A stretch of 64,000 nt of DNA from Rhizobium sp. L1K21 (GTDB lineage: Bacteria; Pseudomonadota; Alphaproteobacteria; Rhizobiales; Rhizobiaceae), in NCBI RefSeq assembly GCF_024055895.1, contig NZ_JAMXLE010000001.1, positions 1 to 64,000 on the forward strand. The letters are read 5' to 3'. The notes beneath the pieces were generated by a model, which saw only the letters and a list, made by a program, of their open reading frames with translations, was not told the origin of the DNA and did no database searches. The position numbers and the translations under genes were made by a program. Positions 1 through 10,500 of this stretch are shown here, one piece after another (position 1 is the stretch's first letter; every line of letters begins with the position of its first letter).

Positions 1-23
1 CCAAAAAGTTGAAGACTTTTTGG
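1..23. terminator. Perfect hairpin at window edge, probable terminator of an upstream gene
   Basis: A 9-bp perfect inverted repeat (CCAAAAAGT at 1-9, ACTTTTTGG at 15-23) with a 5-nt loop. The T-run lies inside the 3' arm, as in compact bidirectional terminators. The gene it would serve is outside the window. Confidence 0.45.
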
Positions 24-143
24 ATAAGCTACATGTCAAAAACTGGAAAAGATATCTTCTCATTCACAATCCCCCTCTCAAGAGGGATCACGAAAAACGA
101 CGCATTCGCGGCGTTCGTCATTTAAAGGCTCAATACGCCTCTT

Positions 144-172
144 TTGATTTTGAAACCCGATCACTATATAAT
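144..172 (+). promoter_or_regulatory. Sigma-70 promoter of the initiator tRNA gene
   Basis: TTGATT at 144-149 and a perfect TATAAT at 167-172 are separated by exactly 17 nt. It is the best promoter-like sequence upstream of the tRNA. Transcription would start near 179, giving a ~280-nt leader that crosses both partial tRNA copies. Confidence 0.6.
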
Positions 173-216
173 GGGAAGCAAAATCAAGCCCTCGTAACAC
201 CGAGGAAAAACAATAA

Positions 217-338
217 CGCGGGGTGGAGCAGCCCCCGGCGAACCGCAGAAGCCAAAGGCTTCGAGGACCGCCAAACAAAAAACACCGGGCGGAAACAAAC
301 GGTGCGCGTGGCAATAAACCACAAATGCTCACATATAA
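217..338 (+). repeat. Tandem repeat unit 1 with tRNA-fMet 5' fragment
   Basis: A 122-bp unit. Its first 18 nt (217-234, CGCGGGGTGGAGCAGCCC) are identical to the 5' end of the tRNA at 460-477, then the sequence diverges. It contains the small hairpin GAAGCC-AAA-GGCTTC. It is nearly identical to unit 2, with about five differences. Confidence 0.9.
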
Positions 339-459
339 CGCGGGGTGGAGCAGCCCCCGGCGACCCACAGAAGCCAAAGGCTTCGAGGACCGCCAAACAA
401 AAGCACCGGGCAGAAACAAACGGTGCGCGTGGCAATAAACCACAAATGCTCACATATAA
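339..459 (+). repeat. Tandem repeat unit 2 with tRNA-fMet 5' fragment
   Basis: A 121-bp unit directly following unit 1, with the same 18-nt tRNA start (339-356), the same GAAGCC/GGCTTC hairpin and the same end (..CACATATAA). The real tRNA follows at the next expected repeat start, so the tRNA begins what would be a third unit. Confidence 0.9.
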
Positions 460-1614
<1,155 letters not shown>

Positions 1615-2616
1615 TAAAAAGGACGGACGGCGCGTTGCTTTTTGCTCTTGCGAAATCTGATCTCATGGCTCTGAGGAGATCACCGAGATGCCCAGTCGCT
1701 TGCCATCGACTGAAGGATGTGGCGACCAACTCGACACCGCACTCTTGAGCGAGCGCGCGGGCATAGACGGTTTTGCCTACGCCAGGGGGGCCGGAAAGGA
1801 CAATTCCTTTATCCACGTCACTCCAAGAAATGCTGCCAGCTGCCCAGTCTCGCAGGTCCTCGGCGAGTTCAAGGCCCCAAAGCTGTGCCGAACCATATCC
1901 ATGCATAGCGCTTAGCGGCAGGGCCGCCGTTTCGGGCTTTCTTGATACTTGAGATTCAGTGACGGCCAAGAGCCGTCGCAGGATGTTGTCGACAGACCGG
2001 CCAGGTCGTAATACTGACCATACAAGCTCAAGTGGATAGGCCAGAATATCCTGGGCCTGTGCCTCGGTGAGGTTCAGGTTTAGCACAACGCGACAGGCTG
2101 CTCGCAAGTCCCGCGCCGAAATTGGGCACAGGTCGATGATCACATCAGCCGCAAGCTTGATCATCGGGGTGATGGCATCGCGGTCTTCGGCAAGTGCCAA
2201 CAGCTTCTTCGTCCTCTGGTGTTCGGAAGCAAAATCCCCGTCGAGCTTCTCCTGGCGGGTCCGCTGATGAATATAGAAATAGTTGGCCTCCTTCGTGTCC
2301 CACGTGAGCGGCTTCGAGTGGAGGATGTCGGTGACCGAGCGCTTGTAGTCTTCCGGATCATGCCCGGTTGGGAGAATGATGACAACGAAGCCATTTGGGG
2401 CTTGAAGGAATGAAGTTTGCTGCCGCAATGATCTTTTAAGGCAGCAATGAAAGACAAAGTTTTGCACTGATTGGAGATGGCGGGGCTTCTGAACATGGTT
2501 GTCGTTCCACATGATAGTTTCCTGTCTGCGGCAATGGCCGCGAAGAATTGGTCAGAAAGGCCACCCGGTTTGGCCGGGTTGCGATAACTTGGGAAAACTT
2601 TGGTGACGTGGGTACC

Positions 2617-2650
2617 ACCTGTGTCGGGGCTACAAGCGCCGGACACAGGT
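2617..2650. repeat. Hairpin between PD-(D/E)XK-like gene and ATPase gene
   Basis: ACCTGTGTC (2617-2625) and GACACAGGT (2642-2650) form a perfect 9-bp stem with a 16-nt loop. No U-run follows on either strand, so it is more likely an RNA processing or protein-binding element than a terminator. Confidence 0.4.
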
Positions 2651-2670
2651 GAGAATTGCCGCTGAAAACC

Positions 2671-3579
2671 TCAGTGTACGGGTGGAGCATCGGGCCGGAA
2701 AAGTCCGACCGTCACCGTGCGGACACGTGGCTTCTCAATCACCACATTGCGCTGCAATCTTAAGCGCTTGTCCTGAAGGGTTGGGGCTTCGCATGGCGTC
2801 GCAGTGTCGACCGGTTTGCATGCTTCACTGGTCCCCCCTTCCGAAATGCTGCGAATTGCCTCCATCCAGACATTCGAGATGCCACGTCGGTACGCCGACA
2901 TCGCCGATTGCGCCATGATCCCGGCTCCTGGTACACCGGTCAGATGATCCAGCATTTGCAGCGGCCAGATTCCGTCTGAGGTGTCGTTGTCGGTCTTTGA
3001 TCCATCGATGATGGCGATGGAAACATGTCGGACGGCGAGACGGCTATGGTCACGCCAAAGGATGTCGGGGAGCGCGAGGCCTGCTGCCTGCATCCGGCCC
3101 TGAAGCTCGGTGAGCTTGGAGCCGCCCAGGTAACTCGTGATTGACCTTTTTACGTCGATAACGACGGCCTGCTGTGACGATCTGTTCGCGAGGACAAGGT
3201 CGGGATAATATGAGCGTTTAGCTCGGCCTTCAGGATCAAGTGTCAAGGCACCAACCTGCGCCGTCTTGTTGGCCTCGATGATTGCCAGCGCACTATCCAG
3301 GATTGGAAGCTTGATTCCACTCAAAACCGCCATATTGGGATTGCGACGCGCCAGGGCGATCACAACGGCTTCCAGCAGGTGGCCTTCATCGACTGCAATG
3401 CTGCGGCCGAGGGAGGCGAGCCCTTCAGAATCGCCACTGACAGCGAGACGAGTGGCTTCCTGGTGCATCGTCCGTTCGATAGCCTCTTGCACGAGCAGGT
3501 GAATGTCGCCCGGGATCGGTGTGGAGGCAGACGCGCGGAATTGTTCGGCCAACCGGCCGCTCTTCAAAAGTCTTGTCAT
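2671..3579 (-). CDS. PD-(D/E)XK nuclease-like protein of unknown function
   Basis: A protein of 302 aa. I do not recognise the family by name. Residues 126-144 read P-D-L-V-L..followed by I-D-V-K, the spacing and strand pattern of a PD-(D/E)XK active site, with E101 upstream as a possible third acidic residue. The start chosen (ATG at 3579) has AAGGAC upstream; the frame is open 61 codons further, but that stretch is basic and low in structure. The gene precedes the truncated AAA ATPase on the same strand, so an ATPase-nuclease pair is likely. The nuclease role is inferred from the motif only. Confidence 0.55.
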   Translation of the reverse strand: MTRLLKSGRLAEQFRASASTPIPGDIHLLVQEAIERTMHQEATRLAVSGDSEGLASLGRSIAVDEGHLLEAVVIALARRNPNMAVLSGIKLPILDSALAIIEANKTAQVGALTLDPEGRAKRSYYPDLVLANRSSQQAVVIDVKRSITSYLGGSKLTELQGRMQAAGLALPDILWRDHSRLAVRHVSIAIIDGSKTDNDTSDGIWPLQMLDHLTGVPGAGIMAQSAMSAYRRGISNVWMEAIRSISEGGTSEACKPVDTATPCEAPTLQDKRLRLQRNVVIEKPRVRTVTVGLFRPDAPPVH

Positions 3580-4211
3580 GGAAAAGTCCTTGTTCAGAAA
3601 ATCAGCAGAAAGGGACGGCGGCAACGCACGCGGTCGTCGCGAGCGAAACGAACGAGCTGATCCGGAAACCGGCCGGTTCCGAACGGTGGTATCGTTCAGT
3701 TCGTGCTGATGGATGAAACAAGGTAGGGATTGCGGGGATTGCTCCGCGCAAGAAAAAGGCATTATGGGTCATGGTAGCCCGATTCCTTCTTACCAAGGTT
3801 GAGGGTCAGGTCCTCGTCAGTGTTAGCCGCACTGGCGGGGGCCGCTTATTGTGCACTTGGCACAAGTCATAGGTAAGGACATGCAATGCTGTTCTTCAAT
3901 GCCTTTATTTTCGAAAAGAAAAACGTGGTTAATTTTTACGAATTCTCCCCTCTATGCTGCGGACATTGATGGCATATTTATTCGTGGCTGGTCTAACAAC
4001 AAAAAATATCATTTGAACACCTTAGCAATGCTTGCCGCGAGGTTGCTGGACCTGACATCAATGACACACACTTCTGCCTCCTGATATTGTGCATCGTACA
4101 CTCGTCAAAGCAGTTCACTTCCTTTATTGCACGGAATTAGATTGGCGTACCTTTGACTGACGTGAGTCCGACTTAGCTTGACACTAAGAACCTCAATCCA
4201 TTGAATCGAAA
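3580..4211. other. Gene-poor stretch of the island
   Basis: About 630 bp with no ORF I can support. It is AT-rich around 3880-4010. It should hold the promoter of the 3579-1562 operon, but I see no clear -35/-10 pair. No tRNA or repeat is visible. Confidence 0.5.
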
Positions 4212-4239
4212 CCGGGCCAGACTTTTCAGACTGGCCCGG
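4212..4239 (-). terminator. Strong hairpin at the end of the defence-like operon
   Basis: CCGGGCCAG (4212-4220) and CTGGCCCGG (4231-4239) form a perfect 9-bp GC stem with a 10-nt loop, 10 bp after the stop of the last gene. On the minus strand it is followed by TTTCGATT, a weak U-tract. Confidence 0.65.
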
Positions 4240-4249
4240 CGAAAAGGTC

Positions 4250-4546
4250 TCAGTGGAGAAGCGCTTCGGCCTGATCCAAGGCTTTTCGTGCTTCAGCCAA
4301 AGCGTTCAAAGCTACGGCGACGTCTCTTGCGGCCAGGTATGGGCCAGGCGGCGGGAGAGCGCTCAAAGGTGCTGCAGTGACTGAGGAGAATTTTTGCCCA
4401 CTGGCAATCTCGCCAATTCGTCCACCGTTAACCCCAAACCAGGCTGCGATGTCATGTTGACGATCTCCTCGGACGAGCATTCCCTTGACAATAGCCGCGT
4501 CTTTTTCCGTAAGCGTTATCCCGCTTGAAGGTGCTCTACCAGTCAT
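4250..4546 (-). CDS. Small HTH-like protein, last gene of the defence-like operon
   Basis: A 98-aa protein. The middle (..AAIVKGMLVRGDRQHDIAAWFG..) has the shape of a helix-turn-helix, and the last ~35 residues form a charged helix. The ATG at 4546 is chosen because a G-rich ribosome-binding site lies 7-8 nt upstream; a TTG at 4552 is possible. It follows the AIPR-like gene by 15 bp and precedes a terminator. It may regulate the operon or sense foreign DNA; the sequence does not decide this. Confidence 0.7.
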   Translation of the reverse strand: MTGRAPSSGITLTEKDAAIVKGMLVRGDRQHDIAAWFGVNGGRIGEIASGQKFSSVTAAPLSALPPPGPYLAARDVAVALNALAEARKALDQAEALLH

Positions 4547-4561
4547 ATTCAAGCCCCCCCC

Positions 4562-5941
4562 TTACGCAGCCGCTTTTTCTTTGATGAGTGCCTTTTCGCA
4601 CTCACCAACCATGAACGAATACGATGTCTCGTTCTTTGCGACCTTCTGTGGATCGAAACTTGCCATCTCGACCGGCATCTTGAATGCACCCGCCAAAGGA
4701 CGAAGGTAACGATCAAGGAAGGCTTCTGGATCGGTCGTCCATGTAACTTTGCCGTCTTCGACCTTCATTAGAGCTTTCAAGCCATAAAGAACCGGCAAGA
4801 CGAAGCCATCGGGAACGCCATATTCGCCTTCGTTTGAATAGAAAGGTGATGCAAAGGTTTTGCCTTCACGGTATTTGATGGCCTTGATCCTACCGAATTT
4901 GCCGTTCGTTTCCTTATTGTAGGCATCACCCAGTTCAAGGAAGACCTTGTCATAAAGCTTCGGCAGAACTGCCAGAATATCGAATGCGCTTCCGATGGCC
5001 GTGTTGTGCATTTCATAAAGCGGCCCATTCGTCGGCTTCGATACGTCCGAATGCTCCATAAGTTTATCGAACAGCTTCGAAAGTTCGCCCTTGTTTCGAT
5101 AAATATTCTGCGGCAGGACCGTGAAATTGAGTTCGGTGCCCGCGTCAGACTTCTTAGGCAACAGACCCGCCTCGTTGAGTACCGTAAGCGGGATCCATGC
5201 CAGCGCGATCAAATCGCGGACCTTGATCGGTCGGGCGTCGTCGCTTTCCCATTCATTGCTCTTCCACTCGATACGTTCGGCAAGATCCCGAGGCAGGCGC
5301 TTTCGGATCTCCTCGTAGAAGCCGCGCTGATTTGCCTTGGCCTCAGTCGTCAACTGAGCATTATTGTTTCGTGCCGCGCAGATGTCCATGAGCGCCATGG
5401 TAAACTCCTGGACGGCTTCGTCATCATCCATGTCGGAAGGCACTAGCAGCTCCACAGGAACCTTGAATTGAAATTCATCCTTGCGAGCCTTTACCGCCGC
5501 CCCATGTTCGTCCCATGCTTTCTTGAGATCCTCCCAGAGCTTGATCTTTTTGAGATCCTTGTCGGGCATGACATGACTCAGGAGGAAGGTCCCCAGGGCC
5601 AGCATGTTGTGCCCGCCGTCAAGCAGACCCTCATACGCCGGGTTGTTAAAGTTCAACTCAAAGCGGTTGCGCTGGAGTTCAATATAATCCGAGCTTCCCA
5701 GCAAGATGCCTTTCGTCTTGAACTGAAAGAGCTTTGGCGCTTCAGTGACGCTTTCGATGATGTCTTTGGTAACCTGGTTGGCCTTTGCCGAACGTGGGTT
5801 AGCATCCAGCGTTGCATCGTCGAACAAGCTCAGCATGTTGCGGGCCTGCACGAAGCCGATGATACGCTTGATTGGCCCGTCAGCCTGCTCAGCCGCCTGG
5901 TCAAAACGAATAATTGTTTTGTATGGATTAGTAGTGATCAT
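4562..5941 (-). CDS. AIPR/DGQHR-like protein, putative phage-defence component
   Basis: A 459-aa cytoplasmic protein with a clear AGGAG site. Residues ~75-115 (KGILLGSS..ELNFNNPAYEGLLDGGHNML) follow the pattern of AIPR/DGQHR-superfamily proteins, where a GIT-like strand is followed by an N-P..(V/L)-(N/D)-G-G/Q-(H/Q) core. AIPR members are known from abortive-infection systems and DGQHR members from DndB-like regulators of DNA modification. It sits downstream of a DNA methylase operon, which suits either role. The assignment rests on a short motif and is tentative. Confidence 0.5.
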   Translation of the reverse strand: MITTNPYKTIIRFDQAAEQADGPIKRIIGFVQARNMLSLFDDATLDANPRSAKANQVTKDIIESVTEAPKLFQFKTKGILLGSSDYIELQRNRFELNFNNPAYEGLLDGGHNMLALGTFLLSHVMPDKDLKKIKLWEDLKKAWDEHGAAVKARKDEFQFKVPVELLVPSDMDDDEAVQEFTMALMDICAARNNNAQLTTEAKANQRGFYEEIRKRLPRDLAERIEWKSNEWESDDARPIKVRDLIALAWIPLTVLNEAGLLPKKSDAGTELNFTVLPQNIYRNKGELSKLFDKLMEHSDVSKPTNGPLYEMHNTAIGSAFDILAVLPKLYDKVFLELGDAYNKETNGKFGRIKAIKYREGKTFASPFYSNEGEYGVPDGFVLPVLYGLKALMKVEDGKVTWTTDPEAFLDRYLRPLAGAFKMPVEMASFDPQKVAKNETSYSFMVGECEKALIKEKAAA

Positions 5942-6183
5942 TTGGTTCTCCTATTCGATCTGGAGAACCGGTCCTGTCATAACAGGATTGGAGGGTTTGA
6001 TCAGATACAACAGCTTCCAGCTTGATCCAACGCGCGCCATCCGGCGAAATGACAAATCCGGTTCCGTTTCCACGTGCCCGTCCGGGCGTTAAGACTGCCA
6101 TCCGGCAGCCGCTTCCTTCCAGAAGCAACTATAAGATGTGAACAACTCCACGATTTGTCAAGTGATGCTAGAACTTTTTTCTC

Positions 6184-7071
6184 TCAGCTTCGGATGACGA
6201 CGTATTCGTCACCATTTTTCTGAACTCTGACCACTCTCACACCCAATGTGTTTGCCAGTGAGTAGAATCTCTCTGAGAAATTACCTTCAATGACCAGAAA
6301 AACGTCGATGTCTTTCTGGAAACCCCTTGCTGAAATTTCAGCACTCATGACTGCTTGATACTTCACAACTTGGAACAAGCCGCGCACGAGGTCCGCTTCC
6401 GACGATATTGCGGATTTCACCTCAACCGCTGTCCAAGTCCGTTTCCCCGAAAAGGAAACGTCCAGGCAATCCCCTGATGCCAAAGAAACTTCCGTATCGG
6501 CCTTGCCAGGGGATCTTATGGAAAGAAGGTCGGGATTTTTTTTAACATACATCTTGAGACGAAAATGATCCTCACTCTCTCCACCTCCGCCAAAACTCTG
6601 TGCAGCGCATACCAGTGGTTCGAAATTGTCCTCAACGGGCTTCAAGCCAAGAGCGGACAGTACCTTGTCCCAATCCCGGTATGCATAAACCTCGAACTGA
6701 ATCGCCTTGAAAAGCTCGCGCCGCTGCTGCTTCGTAAGCTTGTGATAGTTTGCCTTTGAGTTCTTGATGAAACCGCCGATGCCGTCGCCCGGCAGCCCTT
6801 GCTGCTGATTGATGACGAGGGACTGAATCATCGGAACGTCTTGTTTCCATTCCTTGCTCAGTGCCTTGATCGACCGGCCGATGCTTCCTAGCGGATAATT
6901 CAGATTGCGCGGGTTAGTCATGCCTAGTTCATTGGCGAGGCGCTCGTAATATATCGGCTCGCCCGCTTTTGCTTGCCGAACAAGAATGGGAAGCGCGGCC
7001 CGAGCCCGAGCATGATAGAGCTTGTTACCATTCAACTGTGTCGCAGCGTTCGCAGTCTCCCGCCTGGGCAA
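6184..7071 (-). CDS. PD-(D/E)XK endonuclease-like protein with N-terminal DNA-binding-like domain
   Basis: A 295-aa protein. Residues ~38-66 (YYERLANELGM..PLGSIG) resemble a winged-helix segment. Residues 204-219 give D-V-S-F..E-V-K, a PD-(D/E)XK catalytic pattern, with downstream conserved-looking basic and aromatic positions. The start is TTG with GGGAG seven bases upstream. It lies 16 bp after the preceding small gene and is clearly co-transcribed with the methylase. It could be the effector nuclease of the system. Confidence 0.65.
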   Translation of the reverse strand: MPRRETANAATQLNGNKLYHARARAALPILVRQAKAGEPIYYERLANELGMTNPRNLNYPLGSIGRSIKALSKEWKQDVPMIQSLVINQQQGLPGDGIGGFIKNSKANYHKLTKQQRRELFKAIQFEVYAYRDWDKVLSALGLKPVEDNFEPLVCAAQSFGGGGESEDHFRLKMYVKKNPDLLSIRSPGKADTEVSLASGDCLDVSFSGKRTWTAVEVKSAISSEADLVRGLFQVVKYQAVMSAEISARGFQKDIDVFLVIEGNFSERFYSLANTLGVRVVRVQKNGDEYVVIRS

Positions 7072-7087
7072 ATGATGTCTCCCGGAA

Positions 7088-7360
7088 CTATCGGATCACA
7101 GGTCTGAAAATGCTTGAGGGTGCAATCAAGCTCGGTGCAGTGATCCCTTCCGCGATGTTTGACATGCGAAGGCGATACCCCTTCAGCATCCAGGCCTCCA
7201 GATCGGCTTCCGTCTTAATACGCTGATAGTCTTGCTCGAATCGTGTCGGCGAAACAACGTACATGCCATCTTCATGCACATGCGGGTACAACAATTTACC
7301 TTTGCCAGCGCCCCGCGCTACGAAGGCGTGAAACCCGTCAGTATTTTGGGGCTTGGTCAA
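7088..7360 (-). CDS. Small conserved-looking protein of the defence-like operon
   Basis: A 90-aa protein of unknown family. It starts with TTG directly at the stop of the upstream gene (TGATTG) and has GGAGG eight bases upstream, so translation looks coupled. Composition is mixed, with a segment reading like Y..VSPTRFEQDYQR..TEADLEAWMLKGYRLRM. No catalytic motif seen. Confidence 0.6.
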   Translation of the reverse strand: MTKPQNTDGFHAFVARGAGKGKLLYPHVHEDGMYVVSPTRFEQDYQRIKTEADLEAWMLKGYRLRMSNIAEGITAPSLIAPSSIFRPVIR

Positions 7361-7564
7361 TCAATCCGCCTCCATAATCTCGATGAACTTTTCCCATTTC
7401 ATTTTCGCACCAGTCTGCTTCTTGCCTTTGTACCATTCCAATCCCGTCTTCGTGACTTTGCATCGACCAAGATAGGTCTTTCCGTCCGGTGAGTAGACAG
7501 ACAGCGCCATCCCGGAATTCTTGACAGCCAAATCAAGTCCGAATTCTACAATTGAAACTTTCAT
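7361..7564 (-). CDS. Small protein overlapping the methylase stop
   Basis: A 67-aa protein, family unknown. ATG at 7564 overlaps the methylase stop by 4 nt (ATGA), and AGGAGAG lies upstream. It is rich in lysine in the second half, with a beta-rich first half. The tight coupling to the methylase suggests a subunit or regulator of it. Confidence 0.65.
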   Translation of the reverse strand: MKVSIVEFGLDLAVKNSGMALSVYSPDGKTYLGRCKVTKTGLEWYKGKKQTGAKMKWEKFIEIMEAD

Positions 7565-10500
7565 TTGCTCTCTCCTGTTTGAGATGATTGAAAAGCGTCG
7601 GGCCAGCCTCCATGGTCCTCGATAACCTTATCGATTTCGGCCATTATGCGACGGGTTTCGGTGAGCGCGACGACAATTCGGCAGTAATGGATAATATCCT
7701 CGTCGGTTAGAACGCGGCCCGGTGAGGGTTTCTTTCCGCCTCTAGCGGCGCGGTCCTTTAGCCATTTTTCACACACCTGATAGCCGCCGACATGGAGTTC
7801 CCAGGTTGCCTTCGGCACATCCTCGAACCAGCGCGATGAATTGATCATCACCTTGCCCTTCTCGTACTTTGGATACCCCGTTTCGACGCGAGGCACGCCT
7901 GTGCCGTTGAAGGTGATCGACGGATCGAACTTTTCCGGATCTTCGAGCCGCTTCTTTTTTTCGCGCTCAGTCAAATCGTCGGGTTTGAGAAGATGCAACG
8001 CAACCAGTTCTGCACCGAGCGCAACCAAGGCTTTGAACAGCTTTCCACTGCCGGGCGTAGGGATTCGCGGGAAATCTGATTTCAAGAATTCAACATAGCG
8101 CGTGCGGTAGGAGGGCGCGTGAAGTACGGCGTAGATCCAGTCGAACAGGTCGCGCGGGCCAAAGGTTTTGGTAAGATCTCCACGCGCGTACCCTGCTGCC
8201 GGGTCGAGCGGTGGTTGTTCCCTCTTTTCTCGCAGAATTCCGTCCTGGTAAATTAGCTCTACACTGGTCGCAACCCTAAGCGCCCAATTTCTATCAATAT
8301 TTGGACGGCGAAAGCTCTCAACGGTGTCTTCCACCAACATTAAGGGAAAGACACTATTCGCATCGTAGGCACCAAGTGACTTGTGGCCAGTAAGCCATTG
8401 CGTAGCCTGTATATCCCATTGATCTTTTGTTTGTCTTGTTAGAACAAGTCCCAGGTTGTTTCCCGGCAAAAGCTGCTTCATCACCGGAGTGGCGGCAGAA
8501 AAAACCAACGCGCTATGGTAGAAAATTGTTCTCAGGTCGAAAGGTCTATACAAGAATGGTTGGAAGAATGGACCTAATTCCTTCACCGCAGCTACGTCAC
8601 TCCTTGCTTTTCTGAGGTTCCAGCCTTTTTTCGCCGATACTTGAAAAGCCTCACACGCCTCAAGGTCGCTCAAATCAGGGCTTACGAATCCAGTAATCAG
8701 TGGCTGAATCTCTTCCAATTCAAAGCCAACAACTAGGCTGTCCCTGCTGGTTTTGATGCCCATTGAGTAAAGTCCGAACAGATCTGATGCTAAAGGCCAG
8801 CTTTCATAAGCGGAGTTCGTCGATGACGGAGCAAAGAGGTACAGTGGTGATATTGGCTGGACAGTCTGGTATTTGCCAATTCTACTTCTTCCTCCCAGAA
8901 GACAGGAGTATTTCGAGTCATCCCCATCCGTTCTTGGCCCCCAAATATCGTAGCGCTTTATGGTATTGTTTGTTGCTTTCGCATATTGGACCGCGATAGA
9001 TACGCAAACCCCCTGAGCGATATCGAAGACATTTTCGTCACTCCTGCCGTCTGGGGATGCCTCTCGCTTGGTGGAGTTTCCGTGTAGGTCAAATATTTCA
9101 ATGCTACTAAACTGCTTTAAGATATTTTGCCGAACCCCTCTGAAGGTTGCGCCGTCCAAGAATCCGTGGTTTGTGATCAAACCAATTATACCAAAGCCGC
9201 TCGTTGATATTTTTTCTTGAGAAAGACTCAAAAATTTTATGTAATCATCCTGTAGATTCTTTTCCAACTGAAGAGAATTTCTTTCTACAATCTTTTTTCC
9301 GTCGCAGTATTTGTATTTATCAACCCATGACCGCGCGGATGAGGACAGGTTCTGTGACTGGATTGAATATGGAGGGTTTCCAACAATAATAGTTACTTTT
9401 GTTCCGGCCTTGGCATTGTTAGCAGCCTGTGCCTCATGAGCCAACGCCTCGGCCATGAAGATAAATTCCATGTCGAGATCGCGGGCCGGTTCCAGAGCAT
9501 TTGTGAGGAAGATACGAGCGCGCTCATTAGACTCGAACTTGTAGCCAGTCTCTGAAAGTTTCAGCCCCACCTTCATATGCGCGATGGAATAGGGTGCCAT
9601 CATCAATTCAAAGGCTGTGAGGCGTGGCAGCAAATGCTTTGGCACATACGCGTTCCAGGCCAAGGCAATTTCGGCACTGCTTTTGCCTTCGCTTTTCCAG
9701 TGCTCCAACATACGCTTGTTGATGAGATCGATGACCTCTACCAGAAAGGTGCCTGTACCCGTTGCGGGGTCAAGTATCTGCACGAAAGGTTGGTTTGGAT
9801 CCAAATTCGCGGGGACGATTATTTTTTTGTTTGCTGCCGCCAATTCGCCCCAAGTCGTAGTGTCGGCGAGACCCAGCGGGAGACCGAATTCTTCCCGCAG
9901 TATCTCGTCCACGGCGCGCACAATGAAATTAACCACCGGACGAGGTGTATAAAAAACACCTCGCTGCATACGTTTTTGTGGGTCGTATTCCTTCAGAAAC
10001 AGCTCGTAGAAGTGAATGACCGGGTCTTCCTTTGGATTTCGGTCACCGAAATCGCGCAGAACAGCTTCCATATTCGCCTTGTTCAGCATGTCGACAACGT
10101 CGCGTACGCCGAGTTCGTCGAAATCCATTCCTCGCCGTTTATCGCGACCGCCCAGTTTCAGGAAGCTCTCAAACAGTTCTTTCAGGAAAGGATTTGTCTT
10201 TGGCACCATGTCCGCCATGTTGTCGGCGACGAGATCGGCTCCAGGGCGGGATATGCGCGCAGCCAACATTCCGTAGCAGATCGTCTGGGCGAACATGTCG
10301 GCGAAGCCATCCTGGTCGAGATCATGAATCAGGTTCTTTCGAAATGCCTCCAGCATGGTGCGCATTTGGCCCTTGTCACTTTCGGCACCCAGAAGTTCCT
10401 TGGCGCGCGCTCGAATCTCCGTAGCGAGTGCGGCGAGCCGAATTGCCAGATCCTGTGAGGTCCTGATCGTCTCGTTGGGACGCAGCTCGAAGGCGGAGGA

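Noticed and set aside
217-459. CRISPR-like repeat array
   Set aside because: There are only two ~121-bp direct units with no spacers, and they contain tRNA sequence.
6156-6161. TTGACA-like -35 on the minus strand before the AIPR-like gene
   Set aside because: No acceptable -10 at 16-18 bp; too weak to list as a promoter.
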